A DNA stretch of 64,000 bases. It comes from Callaeas wilsoni (lineage: Eukaryota; Chordata; Aves; Passeriformes; Callaeidae). The stretch spans positions 62,001 through 126,000 of the forward strand of contig VWPU01008541.1 in the NCBI GenBank assembly GCA_013398955.1. The letters run 5' to 3'. The notes under the pieces are model-generated. The model was not told where the DNA came from. It was given only the letters and a program-made list of their open reading frames with translations, and did not search any database. Position 1 is the stretch's first letter. Each line of letters opens with the position of its first letter. Below, piece by piece: positions 13,004-26,039 of this stretch. Position numbers and translations under genes: made by a program.

Positions 13004-13130
13004 GTATCCAGAGAGGTCCCAGCTGACTGGAAGCTGGTGAACATTGTCCTGATTTTCAAGAAGGTCAAGGAGGAGGACCCTGGAAACTACAGGCTTGTTA
13101 GTCTCATTCAGTACCTGGTAAAGTTATCAC
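13004..13130 (+). mobile_element. CR1 LINE fragment (start of RT domain)
   Basis: The plus-strand frame reads VPADWKLVNIVLIFKKVKEE followed by DPGNYRLVSLI, the conserved N-terminal entry to the CR1 reverse transcriptase (VPxDWR...IFKKGxKxDPGNYRPVSL). It then loses the frame near 'cagtacctggtaaag'. In a normal CR1 this part lies upstream of the piece seen at 12604-12671, so the order here is inverted and the pieces must come from separate events or a rearrangement. Confidence 0.9.
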
Positions 13131-16100
13131 TTACAACTGAGGATATTCTGTCATTCTATAAAATACCATAGTACTTTTTAAATTAAGATACATTCTGAAA
13201 GGTGTTCTAAAGAAACACCAGGGATATACTGATGAATACTTACATTTGATCCACAACTTAATGGAAAACATGGGGTTTAGTCATATATTTTCTGTATAGT
13301 TGTCTGTATAATATCATATGTTAATATATTTCAGTTGTGCTGTTGCTCATCTGATGTGTTTAAAGTACATGTTAGCATATATTCCCATCTTCAGTGCTAG
13401 TTAGGACTAACATAATTATTTTTCCTTGCTTTCAAAACAGGTTTTTCTTATAAGAAATTTTGTTTGTTAGCTTGAAGGAAGTCCTAGGCTTCTCAGACGT
13501 GTAAAGCTGGAATTTTCATGATAAGGTAGGAAGTGGGTTTCATGATTTTTAGTGATTAATTTTCAACCTAGCAAATTCAATTTCCTGCTCTCAGCAAGTC
13601 TGCATTTATTGAATGCTCATAGATGAAACATTATAAACAAAGTAGGATAGGTACAGGATTTTGTTTTCAGCTATCTGTGGTGGAAATTTTGCCTTTTTGA
13701 GTTACAGGCTTGAGCAAGCTCACTAACATTTTCACAATTCCTGCCTAAATTCCTGCCACTAAATTCCTACGTGAATCTATCAGATTTTATAGTAAGGCCA
13801 TACCTGAATAATATTCTTATTTTTATTTTAGAATAGTGCTTAAGATCACTGGAAGTGGATAAAACCTCTCTGCATTTGTGTCTAGATAAACAGAAAAAAA
13901 GTCAATTTTTCTATGTCCTAGCAAGCTTATGCCTCTTGTGTCCTTATATAGAACACTGACTGAATTTCTGGTTCTCCCTAGTCAAAAAAAAAAAAGAAAA
14001 TTCTTCAGTGCGGAAAGGGCCAGTTAAGTAGGGAATAGATTTCTAATTCATACAGACCAACACTTCCCTTTTGAATAAAATAATTAAGGAGTAATGAAAG
14101 TAAAAATTGATGGTCTGAAAAAGAAAAAATGTGGTGTGATGTGTATAGTTAGTCTAGACATATTTATATGGAAAAAACCCCTTCATCTTGGGTTATTAAA
14201 TACAATAGTGGTTAACTGTGAGGGCTGTGACATTCCAGCAATCTTGCGGAATTCCAACTCACTACTGTGGGGGAGATTGAAGAAAATACTGCTACAGCCT
14301 GTCTATCCCTGTCCCGTTATCTATTATCCGTTCTCCTATTGTACACAGAAGAGTTGGACAGATGGTTCCTTTCAGTCTAACCTGGAAAAGCCATCTTTTC
14401 ATCTTATTTTCCTTATATAATATGCTATATCATCACATACGTAGAGTGAAATACCATACTTGCTAGCATCATGCACAGACATATGAGTAGATGTGCCACC
14501 GTCTGTTGTTCAGGTAGATACATGGACACACCAAGAGAGTTCTAGTTTCCAACTGTCTAGGAGATCATGGGAAAAAGAAACATCTGCTCTGCAGTGCAGT
14601 TCCTACATCCATATTGTCACTATATCCAGACAGAGCAGCATTTCACTTCAACTACAGTACTGAAGTGTTTCTTTTTCTTCTCAATATTAGACCAATACCA
14701 ATAAATTTGGTCATATTACTATGAAAATCAGACTGGCCTTTAAGAGACACAATATCTCTCAGATAGTCCCATGGCCATCCTAGGTTTCTCATACAGATCT
14801 AGAGGAGAGAGAACTTGGAAGGAAGCCAATGCCTACACTGACAGTTGTTTTCTCAGTGTATATAGCCAATTGTAGTTGATTGAATTGTGTGTGGGCTAGT
14901 GACGAACTGCTTTAGCTGACTGCATGTGTATATGCTAAACACCTCTGAAATTTATGAAGCTTTTTTTAGCATAAAGATAATTACAATTTTTTATTTTCTT
15001 TTACAGACTTGTGTTGTGGTAGTAATTCACAATATATTCCATAGCAGAAATAAAATGTAAGTTTTGTTCAGATACATATTAAAGAGCCATATTCTAAAAT
15101 AAATATTTTTAAGTTAATCTGCACAAAGAATGCCTGCAACTTTGTTTGTAAAGGCCTTATCACTTAGCTGTTTTGCATAGTCAATACAATATAGACTTAT
15201 CTATAAATGTATTATATCACAGGAATTTTTCAGAATAATGAACTACTCTAGGTATTTGATTTAGGAAATTGGAATAGTTTGCTCTGGTACTAAGAGATTG
15301 TATTTATTAAAATCAAGCCATGTGTTTCAAATAAACTTATTACAGTAACTAAATCGTTTGTCATGGCACCTATCTAGCCATGAATATTTGCATCTTTCAT
15401 GTCTTTTCCCACAGCTGGACTGAAGTAATTTAAATCAGAGAGCTTTGTTCCTTTCTGCAGTTTAAAATGCTTGATTGTGGAGGTAGAAAGCGATCAGGGA
15501 GTACAGATTCTAATATCCTGTCAAACTTGTATATTTCCACATCCAATTAATATACATTATATAAATAAATAAAAATTAAATTTGCACAGGACTTAGTGGC
15601 AACCCTTTTAAATTCATTCACAGGAATGTTAGAGAGTTTCTTGTGGCTTGTTGATTTGCAGAAATGGAAGGGTTTTCCAAATATGACTGCATTTGTTCCA
15701 CCTACTTGCAGTAATATTGCCTCATAGCATAACAAAGATTATTAATCACATGGGAAAAGTGAAGGCAAAAGGAAAAGTGTCTCCGTGTTTGCCTGTATGT
15801 TATCCTCTGAGGATGAGTTCAGTTGCATGGACATCAATATATCCATCGACATACAGCAGAATAGTCATAAATACTCAGCCAAGAATAATAATGTTCTAAA
15901 CAGGAAGGAAACATGAAGTTCCAAAACAAAGACTTTTTTCCCCAGACCTGTATTTATTTTTGGCACTGACTAAATTTATTTATGGCCCTTTGGGCCATGT
16001 TACTTCTGCATTTGGATTTTAAAAGCCTTGCCATTTGTGTTATCATAGCATTTGATGTGGCTAATATGATATTAAAAAGTCCTGTAATGACATACAGATC

Positions 16101-17563
16101 TAGAAGATTCTGTCCAGCCAAAATATGAAGAAAAGATAGCCAGACAAAGAGATTAATATGAACGCTTCCCTTGTGGCTTCAACACTGTCCTGTTTCAAAA
16201 GCTATTTTAACTTTTCACATACTTGAAGAAAATTTGTCTGAAATTATTGTTATGTTCTAAACAAGGAGAAATCTCTAATAAGAGTATGTACTTTTTGGCA
16301 GAATCTTCTACTTATGTGTTATAAAAACAAGTTCAGGGGTTGAACTTTGGGTTTGGGTGTTTTGCAGGTTTGGGGTTTTTTAACTGCTTTGGAGTTTTGA
16401 GAAGGAGCTAGGTGATTTAAGAGCAAAAAATAGGCATTTGAACTCTAAAAAAAACCATGAAAAAACCCAGTTTAGATCTCATTTTATCTCATATTGCTGG
16501 TCTACAAGTACATTTGAGTGAAAGAAGGCACTGTATAGGGATGAAAGGGACAATGTGAACTATGCTGTTGATTCGCTAAACAACCAAGGCAAAATATTGT
16601 TAGACTCTGACCGTGAAAAAAATATTAGCTTGTCTTTGAATTTTGAAGCTAAATCTACCAGTCCAGCCTAGACCTCCTATCATTCTGATGATATTCCAGA
16701 AATAAAACTCATTCAGAAATAGTTTGGTGGCACAGAAGTTTTACTCTGATGTAAACCTTGGCAGAATTAGCTCTGGCACCATTAGACAATCTTTCCCCTT
16801 GTCACAGTGGAGGAAAAATGACATATATGAAGTATAAGCTCACAGGCGATTAAATGTAAGTTAAATGCATGTGTCAGCTATTGACATCTCATCACTTGAA
16901 AAGTTGTGCCACTGACAGTACAAGCCCTACACATGAGCAAAATTTCATTAAAGCCACTAATATGTTTGAATGGGCACGGTTATGAATAATAAAATCCAGC
17001 ATGCTTGGATTTTAACCAAAACTAGTCTTATCATGAATATTAGCCAGATATTGTACCTATTCTGAGGAATATCTTGCATCCAGAGTTGGAAGTTCATATA
17101 TATTTCTATAAATGTATATATGCATGCATAAACAACATTTAGCAAAAAAAAAAATAGCACAACAAAAGATGGAGATGGAACTACGTTATGCATTACCAAA
17201 TGTGTAACGAAATGCACAGGAAAGAGTTATAGCTAAAAGTTTCGTTTAAATTGAAGCTGCTGGATAGCTAGACTTCACTATACTTATGTCTCACAGTGTA
17301 CTTAGCACTTTCCTGTTTGCTGTATTATCTCAACAAATGAAACGGACAGTATGATTTTGGTGTGAAGTATAGCTACTGGCTTTGGGGTCCAGGTTGCCTG
17401 TATTGAAAAGCAGACTTTTACAAAAAATATTATGAAAGGTACAGGAATATTCAGTAAGGGGTCAGAAAACAGTAGAGGATTATTATGGTTATCCCTCCCA
17501 CACATATATCATTCTCCTATGTAAAGTCTGTGCACTTAGCATTCATAATTCACTCCAGAACTT
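13131..17563. other. unique AT-rich DNA, no recognisable feature
   Basis: No gene, RNA gene or identifiable repeat seen. The 108-codon frame at 14094-14420 and the frames at 15547-15899 and 16957-17505 have no recognisable domain and low-complexity, AT-driven composition. A G/T-rich patch (about 16335-16400) is the only local departure in base use. Confidence 0.55.
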
Positions 17564-17960
17564 ACAGAATCATGTCATATGGAAGGAGCTTCCAGAGACA
17601 TCCAGGCCAACCTTGTACTAAATCAGTGTCAGTTAATAGAGGCTGCTCATGGTTTTGTCCAATTGAGTTCTGAATATCTCCAAAGATGGAGATTTGACTT
17701 CTTCCAAATGTTGAAGCAGGAGAGTGGGAAATCCTAATATCTACTCAGAATTTTCCTTCTTGTAACTTCTGTCTGTTGCTTCTCATGTTATCACTGTTTA
17801 CTTCTAAAAAGGTTTGGCTTTACGTTCTCTACATCTTCCATTATACAGTTGTAGACAGCAGTAAGACCTCCCCTAAACCTTCTCTTAAGACAATTCCCTT
17901 GGCCTTCCCTTCTATGTCATGAGCTTCAGGCCTCTGACCATCCTTACTGTCATGCTGCAG
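17564..17960 (-). mobile_element. ancient CR1-type LINE remnant
   Basis: The plus strand reads cagaatcatgtcatatggaagg, 'gacatccaggccaacc', 'gagttctgaatatctccaaagatggaga', 'agcagtaagacctcccctaaacc' and 'gcttcaggcctctgacc', in the order expected for the reverse complement of a CR1 3' region. Divergence is clearly higher than in the copies at 3893 or 28988, with many indels, so this is an older insertion. The boundary on the right is approximate. Confidence 0.75.
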
Positions 17961-18987
17961 TAATGTTTACTATCTGCTTTGCAAGACTCGGTATATCTTG
18001 TAGGGATTTGAATTATTATCTGGCTGGATAGGTTATCTGGCAACATCATTTTAAAACATGAAGCTGAGACACAGGCATAACCTCATCTCTTCCTTCCTAT
18101 TTCTGCAGAATCTGGATATAGGTCAGAAAATTACTATGATTTGGCAGGATGGTATTTTGGGTCCCATGACGAAGAATGTCTGCACCAAAACCTAGAAGTA
18201 TTTGGTTCAATTAAATTTTTGATGTAGGCTGTTTATTTTGTCAAGACAACTTCAGAAGTTTAACTTTTCTTCTCTTAACTATGGTATTTGCATAATACTA
18301 ATGCCCAAAGTACACATTTAATTTCAGAATGTGGGTTTTTTTTCATCAACATTGAGACCATTAATGGGATTTTCTGTGACTGGCATGAAAACTTGAAGGT
18401 CTATCAAGTCAGAGCTTCAGGATTTACCCAAAGCATGCTGAACTAGTATTTGAACCAGAACTGAAAAACTAATCTGTGCTTGTTGAAGTATTCTAAGTAT
18501 TTTAAGGAGAAAAAGAAAAACTAAACCAAAAAACCCCATGGTCATTGTTAGGAGTTCATAAGACTTATGTACATTTATGCATTTGGCAAATTGATGTCTT
18601 CAGAAGATTTTCTTGGTCTTGATGTGTGACCGGCTTAGGTACTTCCTAGATTTAAGATTTCTTTTATCAGGTATCTTAATTAGGCTCCAACATGGATTCC
18701 ATGGTTGCATGGGTAGACTTGATAGCCTGGGGCAATAAAGACCAATTCCATAACCTGTAAGCTTTAGAACCTTTCCAGTCATCTCTAAAACACTTCTCAC
18801 TTTTAAAGAAGCAAGAACCATAGTTTTTTTTTCTATTTCCAAACCCATTTTTTCTATCTTTGATGAGAAAAAAAAAATTCATGCAAACCATGTCCTGGTG
18901 ACATGTAAAAGAATAATGAATAGATTCTCGATGAAATTCAGATGGATGCAAATCATGTCAGGAGCTCTGCAGGATAATGCCTCTAGC

Positions 18988-19030
18988 AGAATTTTCTTTT
19001 TTTTCCTTTTTTCTTTCTTTTTCTTTTTTT
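18988..19030. repeat. T/C low-complexity tract
   Basis: An interrupted poly-T tract with C at irregular positions (ttttctttttttt, cctttttt, ctttctttttctttttttt). This is simple low-complexity DNA; it may be the decayed A-tail of a minus-strand retroposon, but no element body is recognisable beside it. Confidence 0.8.
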
Positions 19031-20705
19031 TAAATATAATTCAATATTTCTTGGAATTCTCTTGGGACATTGACAAATACTGCAAATGCAGAGTGGAGTT
19101 CTATACATATGGTATCATTCAGTATAGACTGAATTAATTTACTGATTGAGTTCACAACCAGGAGTATTTCCTGGGACAATAAATCACAAACTAGGATTAC
19201 TGATCTAAGAGTTTCTGATCTGGGCAGAACCAGAAGGTGGACAACTGTTTAGAGTCACCATTTTCCCCTTTACCTGTGTCATCTTCCTAAAAGAGCTATA
19301 TTGTTGCCACCTTCTGGCCACTCCACAAGATATTCTTGACTGATATGAAGAGATTAATCCTATCTGGAGACAGGATCATTACATTGTGACATAAAACCTT
19401 CAGACAGGTGTTAAATCAAGGATATTGGAAGCATGCCACAGGATGCTCCTCAAAATTTAGAAAAAGGAAAGACATTTTAAAAAGGTTTTAATTACAAGGA
19501 AGCCTTTGGAGCAGATGAATAATTCACACATCTCAGGCTGTTTTAAAGGCAAAGCTTTTACTGATAAATGTATATGCATTCATGAATTTTTTGTAAATTA
19601 ATGAAATGTAAAACACTACATGAAAAGGGCTGATGTGGAAAAATTCTGTGTGTCTGATCTGCCAAAGAAGATGTATATTTTTGTGCAAATGTTTGTGTAT
19701 TGGCTACTCCCATTCTTCTCCCACATGTATAAAACTGAAGTTTTACCATTTGGGCACTTTTCCCAGAGAAACAGGACCCACTGCAGACTAAGCATCCAAG
19801 AAATCAGGAAAAGTTGGCATCAGCTGAATACTAGCATTCCTCTTCCTCATGCAACTGCCAATAGAGCTAGTTAAGCAATATCTGAAGGTGAGCTCAAGAT
19901 TCATAAAAATACCGATGGCATTCAAGTGAAGTTAAAGAATCTGTCGGAAAAAATTCCAGACATATGTTATATCACAGAACCATAAAAAACCCCCAATGAA
20001 TTGGAGGCCTCCTAATGTAATATGGGATGAAGCAGAAATTCCTTTGTACAACTAACAATGTAATCACATAGGTAAATCTAAAATTGTCCATGTCTTTAAA
20101 GAATTACCTCAATAGTACTTTCTTGTAATATATATAGGTACTATTCTGTCAAATGGGAATTTGATCTGGGTCCAAGTATTACTGTCATGTGAAGCAACTT
20201 TCTAAGCTCTTTCTAGAAATGGGTCATACTTTATTTTCTTTCTCTCTAACCTCATCCCTGGCAATTTGATTTAAATTTCCTTATTTCCAGCTGTGTGCTG
20301 AATAAGATCATTGCAGATGGGAAACCAGGTAAAGAACACCCACCAACAGGTGAAGAAAAAATACTGTGTGATAGATACAAAACTAATTCTTCAAACTCCC
20401 ATATTATTCAAATGCATGGTTTAGGATACTTACAATAACATAAAAGCAGGATTGTTCAGTGAATGACTCTGATGTGATAGAATGTGCACCACAGTGAAGC
20501 TGTCCAGAAAAATCTACTTATTCTCCGAGCAGGATGCACAAAGGTATGTATACTTTTGAAATTCCAGATCATCTCACTTGTCATATCTCTGCTTTTTTCC
20601 TAACACATAGAAGATGTGATATAATACAGTTTCATATTTCCTCCAGGGGACATTAGTCATATATTTTCAAACTAGGTATGGCTATTCATTCCCACCTGGC
20701 TTTTT

Positions 20706-20746
20706 CCAGTGGCATTTTCTGGCATTCATTCCCAGTGGCATTTTCT
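20706..20746. repeat. 26-bp-period direct duplication
   Basis: ccagtggcattttct occurs at 20706-20720 and again exactly at 20732-20746. The linker ggcattcattc resembles sequence just before the first copy (gctattcattc), so this is probably a local tandem duplication of about 26 bp that has begun to diverge. Confidence 0.8.
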
Positions 20747-23700
20747 CTTCCACTTATCTTAGACTCTTGCTGTCAAGTTCCAGAGGTGTGACTCTGCCTT
20801 TCTATCAGAAGACTGATTCTACGTGCTTTATAAATAATATGTAGCAACCTTGGTCCAAGGTCTTCCCATCATAAATTGCACAACATCTTAACATTAATTA
20901 CTTAGTCCTAAATTGGACATCTGGTTGCCTGAGGTTCTGTTCAGTGGGGAAAGGCACATTCAGAGCATGATTCAGATTTCATACCCTTTAAAGAAACATC
21001 TGAAACAGCTCATTTCTCTCCATTAACAACAAAGACAGCCTACAGCAATCATGTTCTTAATTTAGTCATGTACATTAAAGCAGCTAAGTAGAATGAATCT
21101 AGGCTAAGCTGTCTGTGTGCACATAGCACTGGAGTCACAGTCATTTGTACATGGTACCCTGCATATTTCATTAATGCTCTATTCATCAGGGAACATTTGC
21201 AATTTCACCCTTAAAATTAGGATTCCATGTTAAAAAAATGAGAGGATATCACTCTCTTATGAATGTGGAAGTTTTAAGCACATGAATTCATAGCAAATAG
21301 CTCTAACATAAAAGAAGAACAGGCATATCATTGTAGATTACACTTGGGGGTACAACAAAAGGAAACGAATGTAGCTACACTGTGTTGTGCTCAAAGTACA
21401 TCCAAACTTGTATGGAATTTTTTTAATCTTATTAGAGAAAAACATAGACATCTTCCTAGCTAATATGAGCTCTAGTTATTTTTTGCAACTCATCAAGTAG
21501 AAGCAAGAACCAAACCCCAGTATTTATATATTGTGTACTTGACAGCTTCATAGTCTATGGACTAAAACATTTCTGTTGGCTTAACATATACATAAGGCGT
21601 GGAGAGATGGTGCAAGGTCAAAGTAGCACAAAATACAGGTTATATGCCTCTCTCCTTTCCACAATATGTTGTAACAGAAGTTGGTTATTAGTAATACTTG
21701 TTCTGAGTTTATATTCATCGATCCATATGCCAATGAGACATACAAATCTATCATCAGTGAGTTTATAAGGCTGTATAAATGCATGCAAAGAGAATACCTG
21801 CTGCTGCTTGTCTGGTGTCTCTCCTAATATGCCAATGGATTAATCAGTCAGTTCTGCATCTAGCAACAGCCTTATTGCAATTATCCTAAGTGTCATGTTA
21901 GGGTAAAGTGAAAAATCTCACAGGATCTATAAGAAATCAAGCCAAGCAGCATTTCTGATTGTCAAGAATGTGTGTGATTTTAACAAAAAATATCTTGATA
22001 TTCTGTCAAGATTTCTTCCTGTATCTTAACATTCAGCTAAATATTCCACAGAGGCTGACCTGGTTGTGTATGTGGTCTTGTTTAGGTCTTCATTCAATCG
22101 CATACAATTTGGAAGATTTGCTTCTGGATACTGCTTTGTATTGAGAGTGTAAAGAGTATCCATACCTTCAGGGCATGACTTGTGCCATACCAACAAGCAA
22201 AAATTAATTTTTAAATTTTTAAATTCAGGTGATGCAAACACATGTATGATAACATCCCACAGTCATAATAATCTCTTAGAATTGTCCCAGGAGATAGGTA
22301 ATTACAGAGTCTCTTCTTGGTCAGTGTGGCCTGATTTATTATCCCCATAAATTTATGGTAAACTAGATAGTGTGGGCATGTTCAGTCTTGATCACAATGA
22401 GAGAAAATGAAAGGTCCAAGTCCTAAAAGACCCTCTGTAGAGACACTTAACAACTGTGTTAACTTGTTTCCAGAGAGAGTAATGATCCTTTCTTATCTCT
22501 CCCTCCACTGCAAACACAAATACATCACAACTCACTTTCATTGCCAAGTCCCTGCAATCCAGATTCCAACTATCTTCAGTGTAACAATATTGTTCCATTC
22601 TCTTCCATTTAATACTTGCTCCTCAAATCCTTACACCCTGAGATCCTTACATTCCATCTGTACCTGCTGATAGACACTGCCCTCATTGTCTCCTCCATAG
22701 GCAGTGATCCCTAAACCTTCTGCAGTCCATGTGCATTTAAGCTGCTGTTCCAACATCTTCAAATGCATTAACCGAGGACACCAATCTCTGTTCAGCAAGT
22801 TTGATCTTCAAGTGCATCCACAGGAATTTATTCCATATAAATTAACTTGGATTATTGTTACATACAGAGAAGGTGTAGACAGAAGGAGGAGAACTTAGCT
22901 GACAGCCACAATATGTGGACTGTGAACTGCAGACAAACGTTGGCCTCATTCACCTCCTGTCCACCCTTTCCTTTTCTATATATCATAATAAATGTTACAT
23001 TCTTCATCAGGTTGCCCAGGAGGGAAATGGGGAGAAAAAGGCTGGTTGGAGTTCTTATTCTGCTTCCCACATTTTCTCCCACTCGGAGATAGATTCCCGA
23101 CCCTCTCCTACTTCCTCATCCTATTTTTAGAACTGGTACAAGCCTACCTTTAAACTACTATAATGTCTCTGCAGTCATAGGAAAGATATTTCACATACCT
23201 ATACGTCCGTTTTCCTTCTCCATGCTTCATGTCTTAGCACTTTAGACAGATGATACTCTTTAGAAAGACTTAGTTTATGCTGTTTTTAGAACAAGAGGGC
23301 TCTGGTCCCATGCTGCAAGTTAAGAGAAATGCAAATAATAATTGATAACATTGTCACACTATTTTTTAGATTATCTAATCACAGATGAGCAAGAAAAGGG
23401 TTTGTTGCTGTTGTCTCACTTTATTCTTAGGGCTTATACAAACACCAAAAAAGTTGCTTTGCTGTAACCTGGATAATCAGGGTAAGAGACCTTTCAGAAG
23501 CTTTCAGTTAATCCACTTTCCTTCTTTTCTGTGGATGCCTCACATCCCTTTGTTCACTACTAGAAAACTGTGAAGGTCAGCTTCTTACTTTATGGATGAT
23601 GAGAAAAGGAAGTGTCTCTTTTGTACTTATAAATACACTTGCAGAGGTGAGCAGATAGTAGCAGCATTTGTAGGTTGGAAATTTCTAGGGAGGCATATCG

Positions 23701-26039
23701 AGAGGACAAAGTCAGTTAGTGCTATCTGCAGCAGGCCCAAAAAGCAGCAGGAGGTTTCCTGTGCACCAGAGCTTACACTGATAACTAGCTATCTAATGAA
23801 GCAGCTGATAATACAACAGTTATTTTTTGTCCTCCCAAGAATTTTCTACTTTCTAATTCTATTCAGGTGCCAAGCTAAGATGACAGAGAGTTTCCACTGG
23901 CTGAATTGATGTAGGGTGGTAAAGGACATCAAAAGAAAACAAAATTATATTTTAACAGAGAAAAAAATTCTGATTTTACTCACACTTACTGAATTTAATA
24001 TGTACACAGGGTTTCTTAGAGGAATATTAAAGGCAGTGCAGGATCTCGCCTTTATTTCTTGGGTTTGGTTATCGTGAATGCTATACTCAACATTCTTCAC
24101 AGGCAAGGAAAGCATTCTTCCTTCCGGAATGCTGGAAAACAGTGCTTGTCTCATTGCTATCTTCTACTAACAGTAATGCAATGCTGTAGTATTTATTAAT
24201 GCTTATGTGTCTTCATAGCACAGCTGTGAATGTGAATGTGTGTGTACGTGCATAGGGAGACAAAAAGAGTATATCTAAAGTGCATATGTTTCAACGATCT
24301 TACAGGAATTGTAAAGCTGTGTTTTTTCCAGTTTACTGCATGGAAATTGATAATTCCAATGTTATGGAAATTATCCATGCACTATGTTCGTTAAATTTAC
24401 TGCCCTATGTTCATTCAATTAGAAGAGAATGCTGTTCTTTCTTTTCAGTCAAAATGCATCAGAACAACCTAATATGTTCCATTCCCATTAATAGCTTGGT
24501 ATGCCGTAGAGTTTTGCAGCTTCTTTTCACCAAGAAACATCAATAACTTGAGTAACACCCTCTCAGTGCAGCTGGAGCAAGTCCACAGAATCCTACAGAT
24601 AAATGTCACACGTTCAGCTGGATTGATTGATGAAAGCACATACATGAACATATCATATTAGTTTTCCCAGGTGAAAACAGCAAAGAAGAGGTGATTCCTA
24701 ATACAAATTTACCTATAACACTTCAGTGACAGTTATGAAGAAAAAAGGCATCATGATTCCTTGATCCTGCCTTCCTATGTAGTTCAAGCAAATTTTTGAT
24801 CAGCAAGGATAAGAAGACTGGAAAGAGGAATATAGTATCTGACTGCCTTAAGAAACTGTGTCCTTACAAAAGCAGAAGTTTTGCAATCAGATAAATCCAA
24901 ATTTTCATATAATTGGAGGAAAATGTATCTAATTTGGCTTCAGGGAAATAGGTATCAATTTACGACTTTTCACTTCTAATGTTAAAAGGAAAGCAGAAAC
25001 TTCATTAAAAATATTATTTGAATTGATTTAATTTCCTGGCTATTTATGAACTCCTGATGGTGAAAAGAGCAGCTCTGGTACCTCTGGTCCAGATCTCTGT
25101 ATGTTAATGCCAATGCACCACATATATTAACCAAAGTCTCATCTGCAGAAGAACTCCATCCCGCACCAGATGTGGTCTCTAAATGCAGCTGTGGTGCTAC
25201 AGTGACTCAAAGGAAAAGTCTAGGTGGTTCGGGTGTCCTATAATTCTTAGAATCATAATGCTCATTGCAATATTTGAAGCTGCGCTAAAGTACATCTGTT
25301 GAGAATTTAGACTCTATTTAGATGAATAAAGTATGTAGAGTTAAAAACAGGCAACTCAGAAAAATATATGCAATTTGAAATTAGTTTTATGGTATTTTAT
25401 CTTTTTTTCAACACAGTCTTCTTGTCTTCCTCATTAATTTGCTTCTTATCTTTTTACAGTGTTTTTATTATTAGCTTCCTCATTTTTATTACTAGCTTTT
25501 CTCCTTTCCTAGCACTGTGTGATTTCCACCGGGATCAAGATTTGGCTAAGGTAGGCGCTTTAACGATGTGAGGCAAAGCGTGATGGTTTCCCTAGCAATA
25601 GGAAATGCTTTAAACCTCAGAGTGCAAACGTTCACTCACACACAATACGTTTTCCTTCCGTTTAGTGGCTGGCACAAACTGTCGCCTCTTGCAGGGAATC
25701 CGATATTTGTTTGTGCAGTGAATTACGCAGATAAAATGAAAAAGCATGTTTCAGATTCTTCATGCATCTTATACAGGCAAGTTCAGCGCTATTCAGATTA
25801 TTTGGGGCTAACTCAGAATATTGTCATTCCTCAGGAGCGGTCCTCTCTCAGCCAGCAGCAGGTTACATTGCATCGTGTGAGCAAGCCTGGCTGGGCCACG
25901 GCTCATGAACCTCAATCCAACGCCAGCTGCTTTAGAAGAAATTAACAGTGGGTGAATGAGCAATGCTGAGCAGCCATGGTAATGGGTGGTGTCCGGGCCC
26001 TTTCCTGTCCAACAAAAACAGGTTGCAGATTCCTTTCTC

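Larger units (their letters stand above)
17961..25510. other. unique AT-rich DNA with minor low-complexity tracts
   Basis: No gene or transposon recognised over 7.5 kb. Minor items are a pyrimidine tract at about 18988-19030, a 26-bp spaced direct repeat at 20706-20746 (given separately) and a TG-rich patch at about 24226-24251. Open frames such as 22407-22670, 23592-23909 and 24280-24546 show no known motif. Confidence 0.55.
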
